A program made the translations under genes and the position numbers. Shown one piece after another: positions 54,089 to 63,969 of a stretch of DNA of 64,000 bases; position 1 is the stretch's first letter, and every line of letters begins with the position of its first letter. Below the pieces are notes generated by a model, which worked only from the letters and a program-made list of their open reading frames with translations, was not told where the DNA came from and made no database searches. This DNA is from PALSA-278 sp963760285 (GTDB lineage Bacteria > Acidobacteriota > Terriglobia > Acidiferrales > UBA7541), in assembly GCA_963760285.1 (NCBI GenBank), contig CAVXCI010000001.1:2232001-2296000 (forward strand), read 5' to 3'.

Positions 54089-54547
54089 ATGAATTCACTG
54101 TTTAAGAAAGCCGTCATCGGTCTTTCTATCTCCGCTCAACTTGGGTTGGCAAGTTGCGCTCCCTCAGCCGAGGACGTGCATCCTTCCTATGTTTCTCCGC
54201 TGCAGTATCAGGGTTACTCATGCCGCCAGATCAGAAATGAGATGCTGGTCGTCGCCCGCCACGTTTCGGAAGCCTCGGGAACGCAGGACCATCACGCCGG
54301 CAACGACGCCGCTGCCACCGCCGTGGGCGTTGTCCTGTTCTGGCCTGCTCTGTTCTTCCTCGCCAGCAAGGACGACCGCAGCGAACTCGCCGGCCTGAAG
54401 GGCGAATACGATGCGCTCGAACAAGCCGCCATTCAAAAAGATTGCAGCGTGGCCAAAGAAATCGAAGCCGCGAGGAAAATGGAAGAAGACCGTAAGGCCA
54501 AAGACAAGGCCCAGCAGCAGCAGAACCAGAAGTATAACGAGAGATAG
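54089..54547 (+). CDS. hypothetical lipoprotein with one membrane segment (152 aa)
   Basis: It starts 18 nt after the previous lipoprotein gene. The lipobox is LASC at residue about 23 (GLSISAQLGLASCAPSAEDV). The conserved sequence YVSPLQYQGYSCRQIRNEM is followed by GVVLFWPALFFLASKDDRSE and ELAGLKGEYDALEQAAIQKD. I recall similar short lipoproteins with this YVSPLQYQ-x-YSC start in Proteobacteria, of unknown function. It ends in a Gln/Lys helix. Confidence 0.75.
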   Translation: MNSLFKKAVIGLSISAQLGLASCAPSAEDVHPSYVSPLQYQGYSCRQIRNEMLVVARHVSEASGTQDHHAGNDAAATAVGVVLFWPALFFLASKDDRSELAGLKGEYDALEQAAIQKDCSVAKEIEAARKMEEDRKAKDKAQQQQNQKYNER

Positions 54548-54610
54548 CCTTCTCTCGCCGCAGCGCAGAAGCGCGCTGGGTGAGTGCAAGCCAAGCTACG
54601 CACCAATGAT

Positions 54611-55036
54611 CTAAGGACGATAACTCAACACCTTCTGCCAAACGGCAACGTATCTCTCAGCACTAGCGTTGAAGAAGCAGCACGTCTGATGGTATCCGTT
54701 ACCCCGGAAAATCCCCTCGCTAGCTTCATTGCCAACACGGATCGTGCATTGGACGATCCGCGCGCCGTCCCTCTTTGCCTGGTCCTCGGCCCGACGAATC
54801 AGCCGTTTTCCCAGCCCGCGACCTTCATGGGCCTTGCTCACAGACAGGTGGCGGATTTCCCACTGATACCACTGCATCTTTTTAACCTCGACGCAGCCAA
54901 TGACCACATCCTTGTCAAGCTCCAGGAGATAGTTATCCGCGGCCTTGATCACTTCCTCGGCAGTGTACTTCTTCGTCAGCTCGTTACGTGTGTTCAGCAG
55001 CTCTGCAATCTGGCCGGCCTGCTCTTTGGAGATCAT
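54611..55036 (-). CDS. GNAT-family N-acetyltransferase
   Basis: A 141-residue single-domain acetyltransferase. AGTAGGTGAGGA precedes the ATG. Features are the strand pair DVVIGCVEVKKM and WEIRHLSVSKAHEGRGLGKR, with the acetyl-CoA motif (R/Q-x-x-G-x-G/A: HEGRGLGKRL), then CTIRVGNEASEGIFRGNGYH, the motif B region with Asn. The substrate is unknown. It is convergent with the lipoprotein pair and probably element cargo. Confidence 0.88.
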   Translation of the reverse strand: MISKEQAGQIAELLNTRNELTKKYTAEEVIKAADNYLLELDKDVVIGCVEVKKMQWYQWEIRHLSVSKAHEGRGLGKRLIRRAEDQAKRDGARIVQCTIRVGNEASEGIFRGNGYHQTCCFFNASAERYVAVWQKVLSYRP

Positions 55037-55235
55037 TCCTCACCTACTTACTTTCTCGCTCTTCTGAAAATGGGTGGGAAGGACGTTCCCCAGAACGTCT
55101 CGCCCTTCCCTGCCCCGAACTCTAAGCTAGGACCCGCGCCGCAACAAGCCGCGCGGGTTTCCCATAAAACCATTTCCTTGTGTTGCTGTTTTAGAGTGTG
55201 ATAACGTCCTTTATAACACTCGAAAAGGAGAGCAT

Positions 55236-55763
55236 ATGGATTTGGAGAACCTCGATCAAGGCACGCGAAAACACATGCTGGATGAAATCGACGGAGACAT
55301 CCGCGAAGGGAAACTGTATATCAGTCACAGATTGAGCCCAAAAGGTTCTGCGGACTACCCTAACCTTCTCCGCAGTGCTGCTGCCAGTGGAAACGATGGT
55401 TCGCTTGCATCTGAGCTGCGCGTAGCCGGGCGCATGAATGCTACGGAACAACGCAAGAAACCGAAGGGCGGATTTACAACCGCGCAGGTTCCGGTGACAG
55501 CCCCGGACACGCTAGCCGAAGGAGAGTTTAACCGTTTCTACATTCGCGGTCTCTGTCAACGGGCGATTGCTGAGGGCATTCCTGCGGTTGTTGTTTACCG
55601 TGCCAAACCCGCTGACAACCCGCGCCCCGAATCCCAAGCTCTCATCGGAAAGCAAATCTCTGTAGCTCAACTGCTCAGTGATGTACGCCAAAATATAGGG
55701 ACTGATACAGCTTTGGGTCTGCCTGCTGGTCCGAATTCCGGCTTGAGTGTCCGGTTGCCGTGA
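55236..55763 (+). CDS. conserved protein of unknown function (175 aa)
   Basis: ATG 55236 follows AAAAGGAGAGCAT. Conserved-looking blocks are LDQGTRKHMLDEIDGDIREG, LYISHRLSPKGSADYPNLLR, RKKPKGGFTTAQVPVTAPDT, LAEGEFNRFYIRGLCQRAI, and the C-terminus TALGLPAGPNSGLSVRLP. I recall the EGEFNRFYIR...GLPAGPNSGLSVRL pattern as widely conserved in plasmid, phage and chromosomal contexts without a function. The stop overlaps the GTG start of the recombinase gene (GTGA), implying coupling. Confidence 0.72.
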   Translation: MDLENLDQGTRKHMLDEIDGDIREGKLYISHRLSPKGSADYPNLLRSAAASGNDGSLASELRVAGRMNATEQRKKPKGGFTTAQVPVTAPDTLAEGEFNRFYIRGLCQRAIAEGIPAVVVYRAKPADNPRPESQALIGKQISVAQLLSDVRQNIGTDTALGLPAGPNSGLSVRLP

Positions 55764-56768
55764 GCAATGACATCATTCTCTCCCCTGCCCCCGAGCTTCA
55801 GCCTGCCCCGCTTTTCACGCCGACGCCGAAGGCCGCCAGGCGCGTCCTGGAATTCTTCACCGCCCAGATCAACAACGACCACACGCGCAAGGCGTACCTG
55901 AACGCAACGCGCCGCTTCGCGGAATGGTGCGACGCGCCGCGGCATCGGCCAGCTCGCCGACGTGCAGGCCTTCCACGTCGCCGCCTTCGTCAAGGACCTG
56001 CAGGGCGAGTTTTCCGCCGCCGACCGTCAAGCAGCACCTGGCCGCGCTCCGAATGCTGTTCGACTGGCTTGTGACGGGCCACGTCCTCGACGTGAACCCG
56101 GCCCACGCCGTGCGCGGCCCCAAGTACGTCGTGAAAAAAGGCAAGACGCCCGTGCTCGACGGCCGACGAGGCCCGCGAGCTGCTGGACAGCATCGAGATC
56201 GCCAGGAAGACGGACCGCGAGGGCAGCGCTGAAACTGACGAACCGGCGCTTATCGGCTTGCGCGATCGCGCCCTGATCGGCGTGATGGTCTACACCTTCG
56301 CCCGCGTCAACGCCGTGCTCCAGATGAAAGTGCGTGACTATTTCGTGCAGGGACGCCGCGGCTGGGTCCGGCTGCACGAAAAAGGTGGCAAGGAGCACGA
56401 GGTTCCTTGTCACCACAATCTGGAGCAGTACCTCGATGAATACATCGCCGCCGCCGGCATCGCCGGAGATCCGGACGCGCCTTTGTTTCAGACGGCGGCC
56501 GGCAAGACCGGCACGCTCACCGGCAAGGCCATGTGGCAGCAGGACGCCTACCGCATGATCCAGCGGCGGACGCGCGGCACCGGCATCAAGACGCAGGATC
56601 GGGAACCATACCTTCCGGGCGACCGGCATCACCGCGTACCTGAAGAACAACGGCACGCTTGAAGCCGCGCAGCACATCGCCAACCACGAGTCGCCGCGGA
56701 CGACGAAGCTTTACGACCGGCGGCAGGATGAGATTTCGCTCGATGAAGTCGAGCGGATTGCCATCTGA
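55760..56768 (+). pseudogene. tyrosine recombinase/integrase, frameshifted
   Basis: GTG 55760 starts in the previous stop. The SAM-like arm-binding domain reads VLEFFTAQINNDHTRKAYLN, then RRFAEWCD, then AFHVAAFVKDLQGEF, then KQHLAALRMLFDWLV across frames. The catalytic domain has the first Arg in YTFARVNAVLQMKV, a Lys region in HEKGGKEHEVPCH, the HTFRATGITAYLKN box, and HIANHES...TTKLYDRR with the nucleophile Tyr. Single-base breaks occur near 55932, 56022, 56160 and 56595. Length and motifs match phage/plasmid XerC-like integrases. The enzyme as written is inactive. Confidence 0.82.
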
Positions 56769-56788
56769 CCTTCCTCACCTTCCCGCTA

Positions 56789-56974
56789 TCAAGATGACAT
56801 GTAATCATGAACTGCTTCAGCACCAAACCACACATGCACAGTTTGCATGGCTGTGGCTGAAAGGTTTTGCGTAAACAGAAGTGCCAAGTCCCTCTTTGGC
56901 CGTGAGCAAGCAACATAAAAGAGGTTGCGGCACCGCTCGAACGCCTCCTGCTTATTGGGTTGAACGCTCTAAAA
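56789..56974 (-). pseudogene. C-terminal remnant of a UvrD/Rep-like helicase
   Basis: Immediately beyond the TrlF-like stop, the minus strand reads EAFERCRNLFYVACSRPKRD, then LALLFTQNLS, then VHVWFGAEAVHDYMSS and stop. The LFYVACSRPKRDLALLFTQ block is typical of the end of superfamily 1 UvrD-type helicases (motif VI region, with the conserved Arg). Everything upstream in the helicase is missing; the frame is closed by a stop inside the TrlF-like gene. I infer a deletion at the junction with the integrated element, leaving only the last ~50 codons. Confidence 0.68.
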
Positions 56975-59900
56975 TCTGGTATTTGCCGTCCCGAAGGTCG
57001 AATGCTGGCTTAGTGCCCTCCAGGACGTCGACGATGAGTTGCGTGATCGTTGGGTCTTCAAGTGCGCCGCTTGTGTAGGCAACCCGATTACCGTCGGTCT
57101 TGTCCAGATGACTGTAAATGACTTGGTCGGCATCACAGACCACGGCGATGTTAGGGTTGTGGGTAACGATGATAATTTGCCGGAGTCCCTTCGCGTACTG
57201 AATCGCTGGAACGAGCATCTTTGCAATCGTCTGGTTGTCGAGATTCTCTTCTGGCTGGTCGATGACGAGCGGGACGTTGCGCTGGTCGATGAGCAGATAG
57301 AAAACCAGCAGGAGGTTGCCTCGCTCACCCGGCGAAAGCTGATCGAGAGGCTTGCCTCGCCAGCGCAGCTCAAAACGGGGCTCCAGATAGCTGAGGCCAT
57401 AAAGGAAATTGTAGACGTCTTCAGGGGATGTTCCCTTGCGTAGCTGATCGCGCAAATAAACCGGATTGTTCTTCCCTTCTCGCACGTCGTGCTCAAGGTG
57501 CTCTTGGACGCTTGCGAGAAAGGCTTCGACGCCGACCGCGGTGGAAAAGTCGCTGGTCGCCACGAGTTTGGCGAGACGTTCGCGTCCCTCCGGCTCTCCC
57601 TGAAAGCTCCCCTTTCTTCCTTGATGGATCAATCCCAGCAGACCTTCGACAATCCCATCAACGGTGATGGACGCGGAGAACTGCAAGGCGTCTTGCTGCT
57701 CGGAAACGGGATGGCGGTCGATAAAGTCTTGAACAGGCGAGTAAAGCTTTTTGTAATCAGCGAGAAGCTGCTCCTTCGTGCGAAAGATCTCCTGTACGTG
57801 AGCGGCCCGACGATCCTTAGCTGCGAGAATCAGACTCGGCACGCCACTCAAGGCCGCCAACTTCGCCTCCAATCCCTTGAAAGAAATTGCGACCTCTGCT
57901 GAGCCCTCTATCTCGTTACGCCGCTTTTGCCAGTTCGCAAGCTGATGAAGGTATTCCTGATACAGGCGGTTTGGTTGGTCTAGTTTCGAGCGAGTCACTT
58001 CAGTTTTTCCTGACACCTCCCGACGCTGGTTCGCGAGCGAACCGGCGGTCTCAACAGCCAGCAAGTCCCGTGCGGATTGGCTTCGCTCGTTCGCGTTCGT
58101 CTTCGCATCGAAAATCGGCTGTCGATTCACTGTCAGGGCGACCAGTTTCTTGATGTCAAGACTCAACACGTTACCGTCGTCGACGCTCTCGGCGTGGAAG
58201 GCGGTAACCTGTCGCTCCAAGTTGTCTATCCGAGTTAGCAGCCTGTCCGTTGCCGCTGTCCGCCGCGCGGCCTCTCGTAATTGTTCCTGCTGGGCAGTAA
58301 TCTCTCCATCCATGCGCTGGGCTTGGGCAACCAGATCGGCGAGTTCTTGCTTGACGACTTCCATCGCCTGTTGTTCCTGAGGGTCCTGGCTGGGCTCCTT
58401 CACCTCAACTGGCTTAACGTCGTCATGCGCTTTCAGCTCAGCGCGCCGCTGTTCAAGTTGGCCTTCTAGGCCTCTCCGGTATTCGTCTGTCAACTGCTCT
58501 TCCAACGCACTGATGGTTGTGTGTACGTTCTTGAGGTGTGTTACTAACTGAGATATCCGATCTTTCTTCTCGTTCGTAACGTACTCGATGAGTTCATCGA
58601 GCGTCTCTTTGCCAAGCCGTTCGGCATCGCTCACGTGAGAGAAGATGACTTCCTTCAGCTCACCGTCGAACCGACCCTCTTGCGACTCCCGGAGCTCGGA
58701 GCAAATGGTTTCCAGGTAATTCTGGGGGATGTACTTGACGAGTTCAGGGCCGGTCCGGTCGACGACCTCGCTCAGCCGCCGTGACGCCTCCTGACCAGAT
58801 AACCACAGGACCTTTGCCCGGAACATGTCGCCAAGTATCGTCTTGGGTGCGAGGAACCAATCCTTCGTCAGGAACGAGAAGTGCTCCGAGAGGTGTGTGT
58901 CGCCGAGGAGCGCCAGGATGTCGGCCAATGCACTCTTGCCGCTGCCCTTATTGCCGATGATCGCAATCAGCCCGTGGTTAAGGGGGAAATCGCCAGAAAA
59001 CCAGTTTTCGCCTTGCCTCGCCTGCTGCGTTCGCTCGAAACTAACCGCGGTCATGTACCTCGTCGCGTTCTCGCTGACACGCGAAAGGAATCGAGGCTCA
59101 GCGCCAATATGAACCCGCCAATCCGGCTCGTACAGGAGCTGCCTAAGACCCAGAAACGTTGGGTCCGCCTTAATCCAGAGATTCCTTCCTTCGGCCGGCT
59201 CAAAGAGAGAGCCGTAGGAATGAGCGTCTGACCCGTGGATACAAGGCTTGCGGCTCTTGAACTCGGCCACAAAGTCCTCCACCGTTTTATGCTTTCTGCC
59301 AAGCCCAAACTCTCGAGTGCCAGGGTTACCCGAGAACATCATGTGAGACTTTTGGATGAAAAGCTTCCGCGTTAAGTGGGCTTGTCCATCCCAACTACAT
59401 TTGGAGAGATCTTCGTCCGCCGGCACGACAATCAGAAATCGGTCCTTGAATCGCGACATCTGCCCTCTCCAGAACCTTGGTAACGTCTTCGTGCGAGACC
59501 ACCGCATTCATCATTCCAACGTACAGGTCGGTTTGCGATTGAAACGTGGCGTGCTGCTCCTTCAGCTTCTTTCCAAGAGTCGCCAAGTTTTCGGAAGTCA
59601 GTGACCAACGTTCATCGGGGTTGTCCGGGCTGCCCTCCGCAGTGAACTTGAGTTCACGAAGGAAGTGTTCCTCAATCGCGTCTGGCGCGACATCGTCAGA
59701 GAAAATCACATGGAAGTTGACACGACTGGCCTTATTATTTGGCCCCGCGATGATAACAGACGTGCGCAGCTCGATATTCGGGAGCAGGAGGATATTGTTG
59801 TGCTTTGGCAGCCACTTCGGCCCCGACGAGCGCTTGAAGGCGCGCTCCCTCACTGAATAAGGTTCTAAGGTTCTTGTACCCCTCAATCGAAAAGTAGTCC

Positions 59901-60067
59901 GTCACGCCAATGGCGGCGATGCCTTTCTCTACTGCCTTCTCTAGGAGGAGCTTTGCGTACTTATCAAAGTCGCTACCAAACCCATTGTTCAGAGCTGAGA
60001 AAGGAGTGTGGACCTGAAGATCCCACCTCCTCCATTCGGAGCCGCGCGCGTATCTCGGATTAGCCAT
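56952..60067 (-). CDS. TrlF-like PHP-domain ATPase, two homopolymer frameshifts
   Basis: Three consecutive frames form one ~1038-residue protein. The N-terminal PHP-type domain includes RGSEWRRWDLQVHTPFSALN, IAAIGVTDYFS, LLLPNIELR and CIHGSDAHSYGS. A Rad50/SMC-like ATPase follows: Walker A IIGNKGSGKSALAD, long coiled coils, signature LSPGERGNLLL, and Walker B LVIDQPEENLDN with IIIVTHNPNIAV. The frame changes are +1 in G runs (CCCC at 59821-59824 and CCC at 59463-59465 on the plus strand). It starts 27 bp after the SbcC-like stop, so it is third in the operon. The PHP metal site is altered (see findings). The largest intact frame is 56952-59507. Confidence 0.83.
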
Positions 60068-60094
60068 GACTGCAAACTCCCACTGTTACCCCTC

Positions 60095-62777
60095 TTAGGT
60101 CGGACCCTGTATTTCCTTGATCGTAAGCTCCGCCGCACCCAGCCTGGCGAATAGTCGCTTGCGGCACGTCAGCACGAGGATCTGAACATTCTGCCCGGCG
60201 CGCAGCAGAATATCGAACATTCGCTCGATGCGCAGGTCATCGCTGAAAGCCAGAGCGTCATCGAGGATGACGGTTGCCGGACGGCCTTGCGTAAGCAAAA
60301 GTTCCGCAAAGGCAAGACGCGTGAGCACCGCAAGCTGTTCCTGCGTTCCGTCGCTGAGGCGATCGAACGCCTCGGCGGTCCCGTTGCGCTCTATGGCGCT
60401 TATGCTCAGGTTCTCGTCGAGCACCAGACCCGTGCCTGGCAGCAACATCTTCAGGTATGGCGCGATGCGGCTCACTACTGGAGCCAGATAGAGAGCTTTG
60501 GCCTCTCGTTCGGCCTCACGCAAGGTCTGCTGGAGCAGTTGAAGAACAGCGCTCTCCTCCTCGTAGCCTTTCACCGCCGCCTCAAGCCGGGCTTGCTCGG
60601 CTCTCGCCACCTCAAGGGCTTCTTCGACGCCGGCACCCTCACTGGCCTCGATCAACGCCGTGAGCCGCGTGATCTCATTGTTCAGCCCGGCAACAGTTTC
60701 CTGATGATTTCGCCCGGCAGCCTCAAGGCGCTTGATCCGCACGTCGATAGCTTCAACCGTTTCTCCCTGGTTATTCTCGAGTGTCATGAGAGCGGTCTGT
60801 TGCGTGGTGGCCCGCAGCGTAAGTTCATCAGCATGGGTCGAGAGTTCTTCGTCGCTGGCTTGGGCCCGGCCAGCCGCAAGGGCGGCTTGCTTCGTCTCAA
60901 GAGTGCCACGCCGCCCGGCCAGGCGTTGCTCCAGTTCCTGCAACGTTGCGGTCGCTTCGGCGAGCACGCCCTTTGGTCCCTCCATCGCCGCCTCGGCCGT
61001 CCCAATGTCAGCGGCTAATTGCTCGGCCCTGTCATGAGTCTCTGCAATTTCCTTCGCTATCTCCGCAGTTGTTGGCAGCGCGGAAAGACCCAGTGCTTCC
61101 AATTCCGTTTTGAGCCGTCCCTGTAATTCCCTCACGCGAGTCTGGCGCGCGTCCAGACCTGCCGCCAGCTTCGACGCCGGGTCTCGCGGCGCAAGCCCCG
61201 CAATCTCACGGCGGACATCTGCGAGCTGCCGGTCCAACTCACGGCGCTGCGCCACCGCGTAACGGGCGGCCGTCAGGTTCACGGCGCCGGCAGCTTCAAG
61301 CGCCTCCCTGATTTCATTTTCGGCCAGACGAAGCCGTTCAAGGATCGCGTCGCGGTCGTGGATCTGCGGTTCGACAGCGATATTTCCTATGCCGTCGACG
61401 CCAACAGACGTTTTAGCGACAACCGCCAGAGACATCATCGGCGCGGAAAGAGGCACACCATCGAGGTGCACGCGGCCCAAAGCATTTGCCTCGATCGCGA
61501 GCGATATCGTGGTCGCAACCGCGTTAATCGCCGCCTTTGCGCCGGAAAGCTCTGTATCGGCACCCTCGATCCGCGACACGGCCTCGTCTGTCGCGGTGAT
61601 CCGACCTATCAGCTCGGAGAGCCGGCCGACCTCAGCCTGTAGATCTACCGCTTTTGCCAGCGTCGCCTCATGATGCGCGATCTCAGTATGCAGAGCGGCG
61701 CGCACGGATGCGCTCAAGTCTCCGGCTTTGCTCACCGTTAACACGCGCCTCCTCGCGTAGTCCGGCGAGGCGTTGTTCGCACGCCTCAAGCAGAACTCTG
61801 GTCTCATTCTTGTAGGCCTCGGCCTGGCCAATATCGGTTGTAAGTCCCTTGATCTCGGCCTCGATCGGGTCGAGTTCCCGCGCCAGCTTAGAACGCTCCG
61901 TCACTGCTGCCCGTTCGCGTGCCGCTCGCTCCTCTGCGAGCTTCGCCGCATTCCGGGCCGCCTCGATCTCAGCAGCTTTAGTGGCCGCCGCCGTGCGGCG
62001 GGTCCGTGCCTCATCAAGTTCGCGCCGATGTGCCTCCTCGCTCCAATCGACCTGAAGTTCCTTCCGTTCGCGCTTTTGGCGCGCGAGTGTGTCCATGTAT
62101 TCAAAGATCTCCCGCCGTTTTTCCTCAAGCTGATTGGCGCGCCCACCCACCTCTTCTAGACGATCTTTGGCATCCTTGAACTTTCCGCGTGGCCCACGCG
62201 CGCTCAGAATTTCTCCAAGCGCGTGCTCGACCGCCAACGGAATCTTCCTGCCCCTCTCCCCGCCTGTGACAACGCCAACTTGCGCCTCGATGCAACCCTG
62301 CAAGGTGCGGCGGCCGGCATCGTCAAGCTTGGGATCGCCAAACGAACTACCCTGACGCACCCAGAGCGTTCCCCAAATGCCGGGCTCGCCGCCGCCCCGG
62401 CGGCTTGCAAATTCAAGCAGTCGCTGCAGCTCCAACTCCGCCGCCTCGTCTTCGAAGCGACGGCGATCTGAACTGATCAGCACCGCTTTCCCGGATGGGC
62501 CGGCGAAGCGCTTTAGAATGGTCCAGCGCGTCCCGTCAAGATCGAAAGCCAGTTCGACCTCCGGTACTGTGCCGTTGACGAAGTGCCGGAAGCTTCTTAC
62601 ACGTTCGGTCTGTGACTTCGCCTTTTCGAAAATCACACCGTTGATTGCCTCCAGTAGCGTCGATTTGCCAACCTCGTTCTCGCCGACAAGAAGATTCACT
62701 CCATCGGTGATTCCATCCACGCCGACGGTGCCGACGAACTTTCGAAAATTTGTGAGCTTGATCGAGCGGATTTTCAT
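60095..62777 (-). CDS. SbcC/YhaN-like AAA ATPase, one frameshift
   Basis: ATG 62777 overlaps the metallophosphoesterase stop (ATGA). The N-terminal half has MKIRSIKLTNFRKF and Walker A LLVGENEVGKSTLLEAI, then a Gln-loop region and long coiled coil. The C-terminal half has coiled coil, signature LSDGTQEQLAVLTRLAFAE, and Walker B ATVILDDALAFSDD. The frame shifts once near 61695-61710; corrected, it is about 893 residues, normal for YhaN-type proteins. With its partner it should form a DNA-end-processing complex like SbcCD. No zinc-hook CxxC was found in the coiled coil, fitting YhaN rather than classical SbcC. Confidence 0.83.
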
Positions 62778-63940
62778 GAGACCCCTGCCTGTCGCAGATG
62801 CTCAAGGTACAATCGCCGCAAGGCCAGAGAAGCAAGGCGCGCCCGCTCTTGATCGGAACGGTCATCAGCCATTGCCTTAAGCCGGTCTGCCGCCACGCGG
62901 ACGAAGCCCGAGCGGTCGATATCGTCCATGTCTGCTTCCGTCGGCTCAAGAACCAGCCCACCATCCTGCCACCGCGTGGCGCACACGGCGGCCCCGATGC
63001 CGTGGATGATCCTCTCCTCAAATCTCTTGCGACCGGCCAGCGATAGCGTTCCCGTAACCTGGAGATCGAGCACGACTTTGCTCAAATCAGGTTCGAGCGC
63101 ACGAAGTTCCGCTTCCAGGAGATCAATCTGAGAGTCTTCCGTCAGCGTCTTCATGACCTGGTGCCAGCGATACCGGCCGACCTCGACGGGTAAAATTGTG
63201 GGCGCGGCGCGCGCGCCGGCGATATCGACGACAAGCGCGCTGCCACCGTTGCAGAGCGTCCCGCTGGAACCTGGCGGGCGCTTGAACAGATCCGGCTCTG
63301 GTGTGCCGGAATACCACACGCGATCATTGATCTGTACCTGCCGGTGCCAATCGCCCATGGCCAGGTAGGCGAGCCCCGCGGTATCAGCGCGCGTCGGCGC
63401 GACGTAGTTAGAGGCCTCGCCATCTGAGCCGAAACCCTGGATCGAGCCGTGCGCCATCCCAATTCGGATGGCTCCCTCAGGCGTGGCCTCTTTATCCATG
63501 TAGCCCGTGAGATCGTCTACATTCGCGATGTGCGGAAGCGGCGCCGGCAGAAGGAAAACGGGCGTTCCGTCGTCATCCATAATCTTCACCGCGCCAGGGC
63601 TCGTATGGAGCCGCACGTTCTCCGGGAGATTCGTCCGCGCCAGACGATCCCAGAGGCCGTTCTCCCGCACGTGGTCATGATTGCCCGGCATCAGGTGCCA
63701 GATGACCTTGGGAAACTGCCGCATCCCCTCGATCGGCTTCGCGAGGGTCTGAGGGGAGAGTTGCTGCTTGTCGTAAATGTCGCCAGCCAACAACACAGTC
63801 GAGGCCCCGTGTTTCATGGCGAGATCCCCGAGCGTCCGGACGGCCGCCTGCCGTGCGTCCTGGAGCAACACCGCAACCTCAGGCTCGAAATACATGAAAA
63901 CTTTGCCGATCTGGAGATCGGAGGAATGAATCAATCGCAT
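62774..63940 (-). CDS. SbcD/YhaO-like metallophosphoesterase (putative DNA exonuclease)
   Basis: A 388-residue protein with the calcineurin-like phosphoesterase motifs: IHSSDLQIG (motif I, D-x-Q rather than D-x-H), VLLAGDIYD (II), LMPGNHDH (III), GMAHGSIQG (IV) and AMGDWHRQ (V). This set resembles SbcD, Mre11 and YhaO, whose manganese-dependent nuclease acts with an ABC-type ATPase partner. The stop overlaps the SbcC/YhaN-like start (ATGA). The motif-I His position is Gln here, also seen in some YhaO-type proteins. GGAGGGACC precedes the ATG. It is first in the operon after the partial gene at 63970. Confidence 0.9.
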   Translation of the reverse strand: MRLIHSSDLQIGKVFMYFEPEVAVLLQDARQAAVRTLGDLAMKHGASTVLLAGDIYDKQQLSPQTLAKPIEGMRQFPKVIWHLMPGNHDHVRENGLWDRLARTNLPENVRLHTSPGAVKIMDDDGTPVFLLPAPLPHIANVDDLTGYMDKEATPEGAIRIGMAHGSIQGFGSDGEASNYVAPTRADTAGLAYLAMGDWHRQVQINDRVWYSGTPEPDLFKRPPGSSGTLCNGGSALVVDIAGARAAPTILPVEVGRYRWHQVMKTLTEDSQIDLLEAELRALEPDLSKVVLDLQVTGTLSLAGRKRFEERIIHGIGAAVCATRWQDGGLVLEPTEADMDDIDRSGFVRVAADRLKAMADDRSDQERARLASLALRRLYLEHLRQAGVS

Positions 63941-63969
63941 GTTCTGAACGGTCCCTCCCGCTGACCCAT

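Larger units (their letters stand above)
43202..56768. mobile_element. integrated mobilizable-plasmid-like element
   Basis: From left to right: repA remnant, origin-like DnaA boxes and iterons, virD4/traG-type coupling gene, structured region, mobC and relaxase, methyltransferase block, lipoprotein pair, GNAT gene, a 175-residue protein, and a tyrosine recombinase. This is the content of a mobilizable plasmid, here embedded between chromosomal-type genes. Left edge: repA lacks its N-terminal codons. Right edge: the recombinase ends 20 bp from a helicase gene remnant. No flanking att repeat was found by eye. A chimeric assembly cannot be excluded. Confidence 0.65.

Noticed and set aside
61358..61673. 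plus-strand frames opposite the SbcC-like gene
   Set aside because: Antisense to coiled coil; Ala/Arg-rich with no supporting signal.
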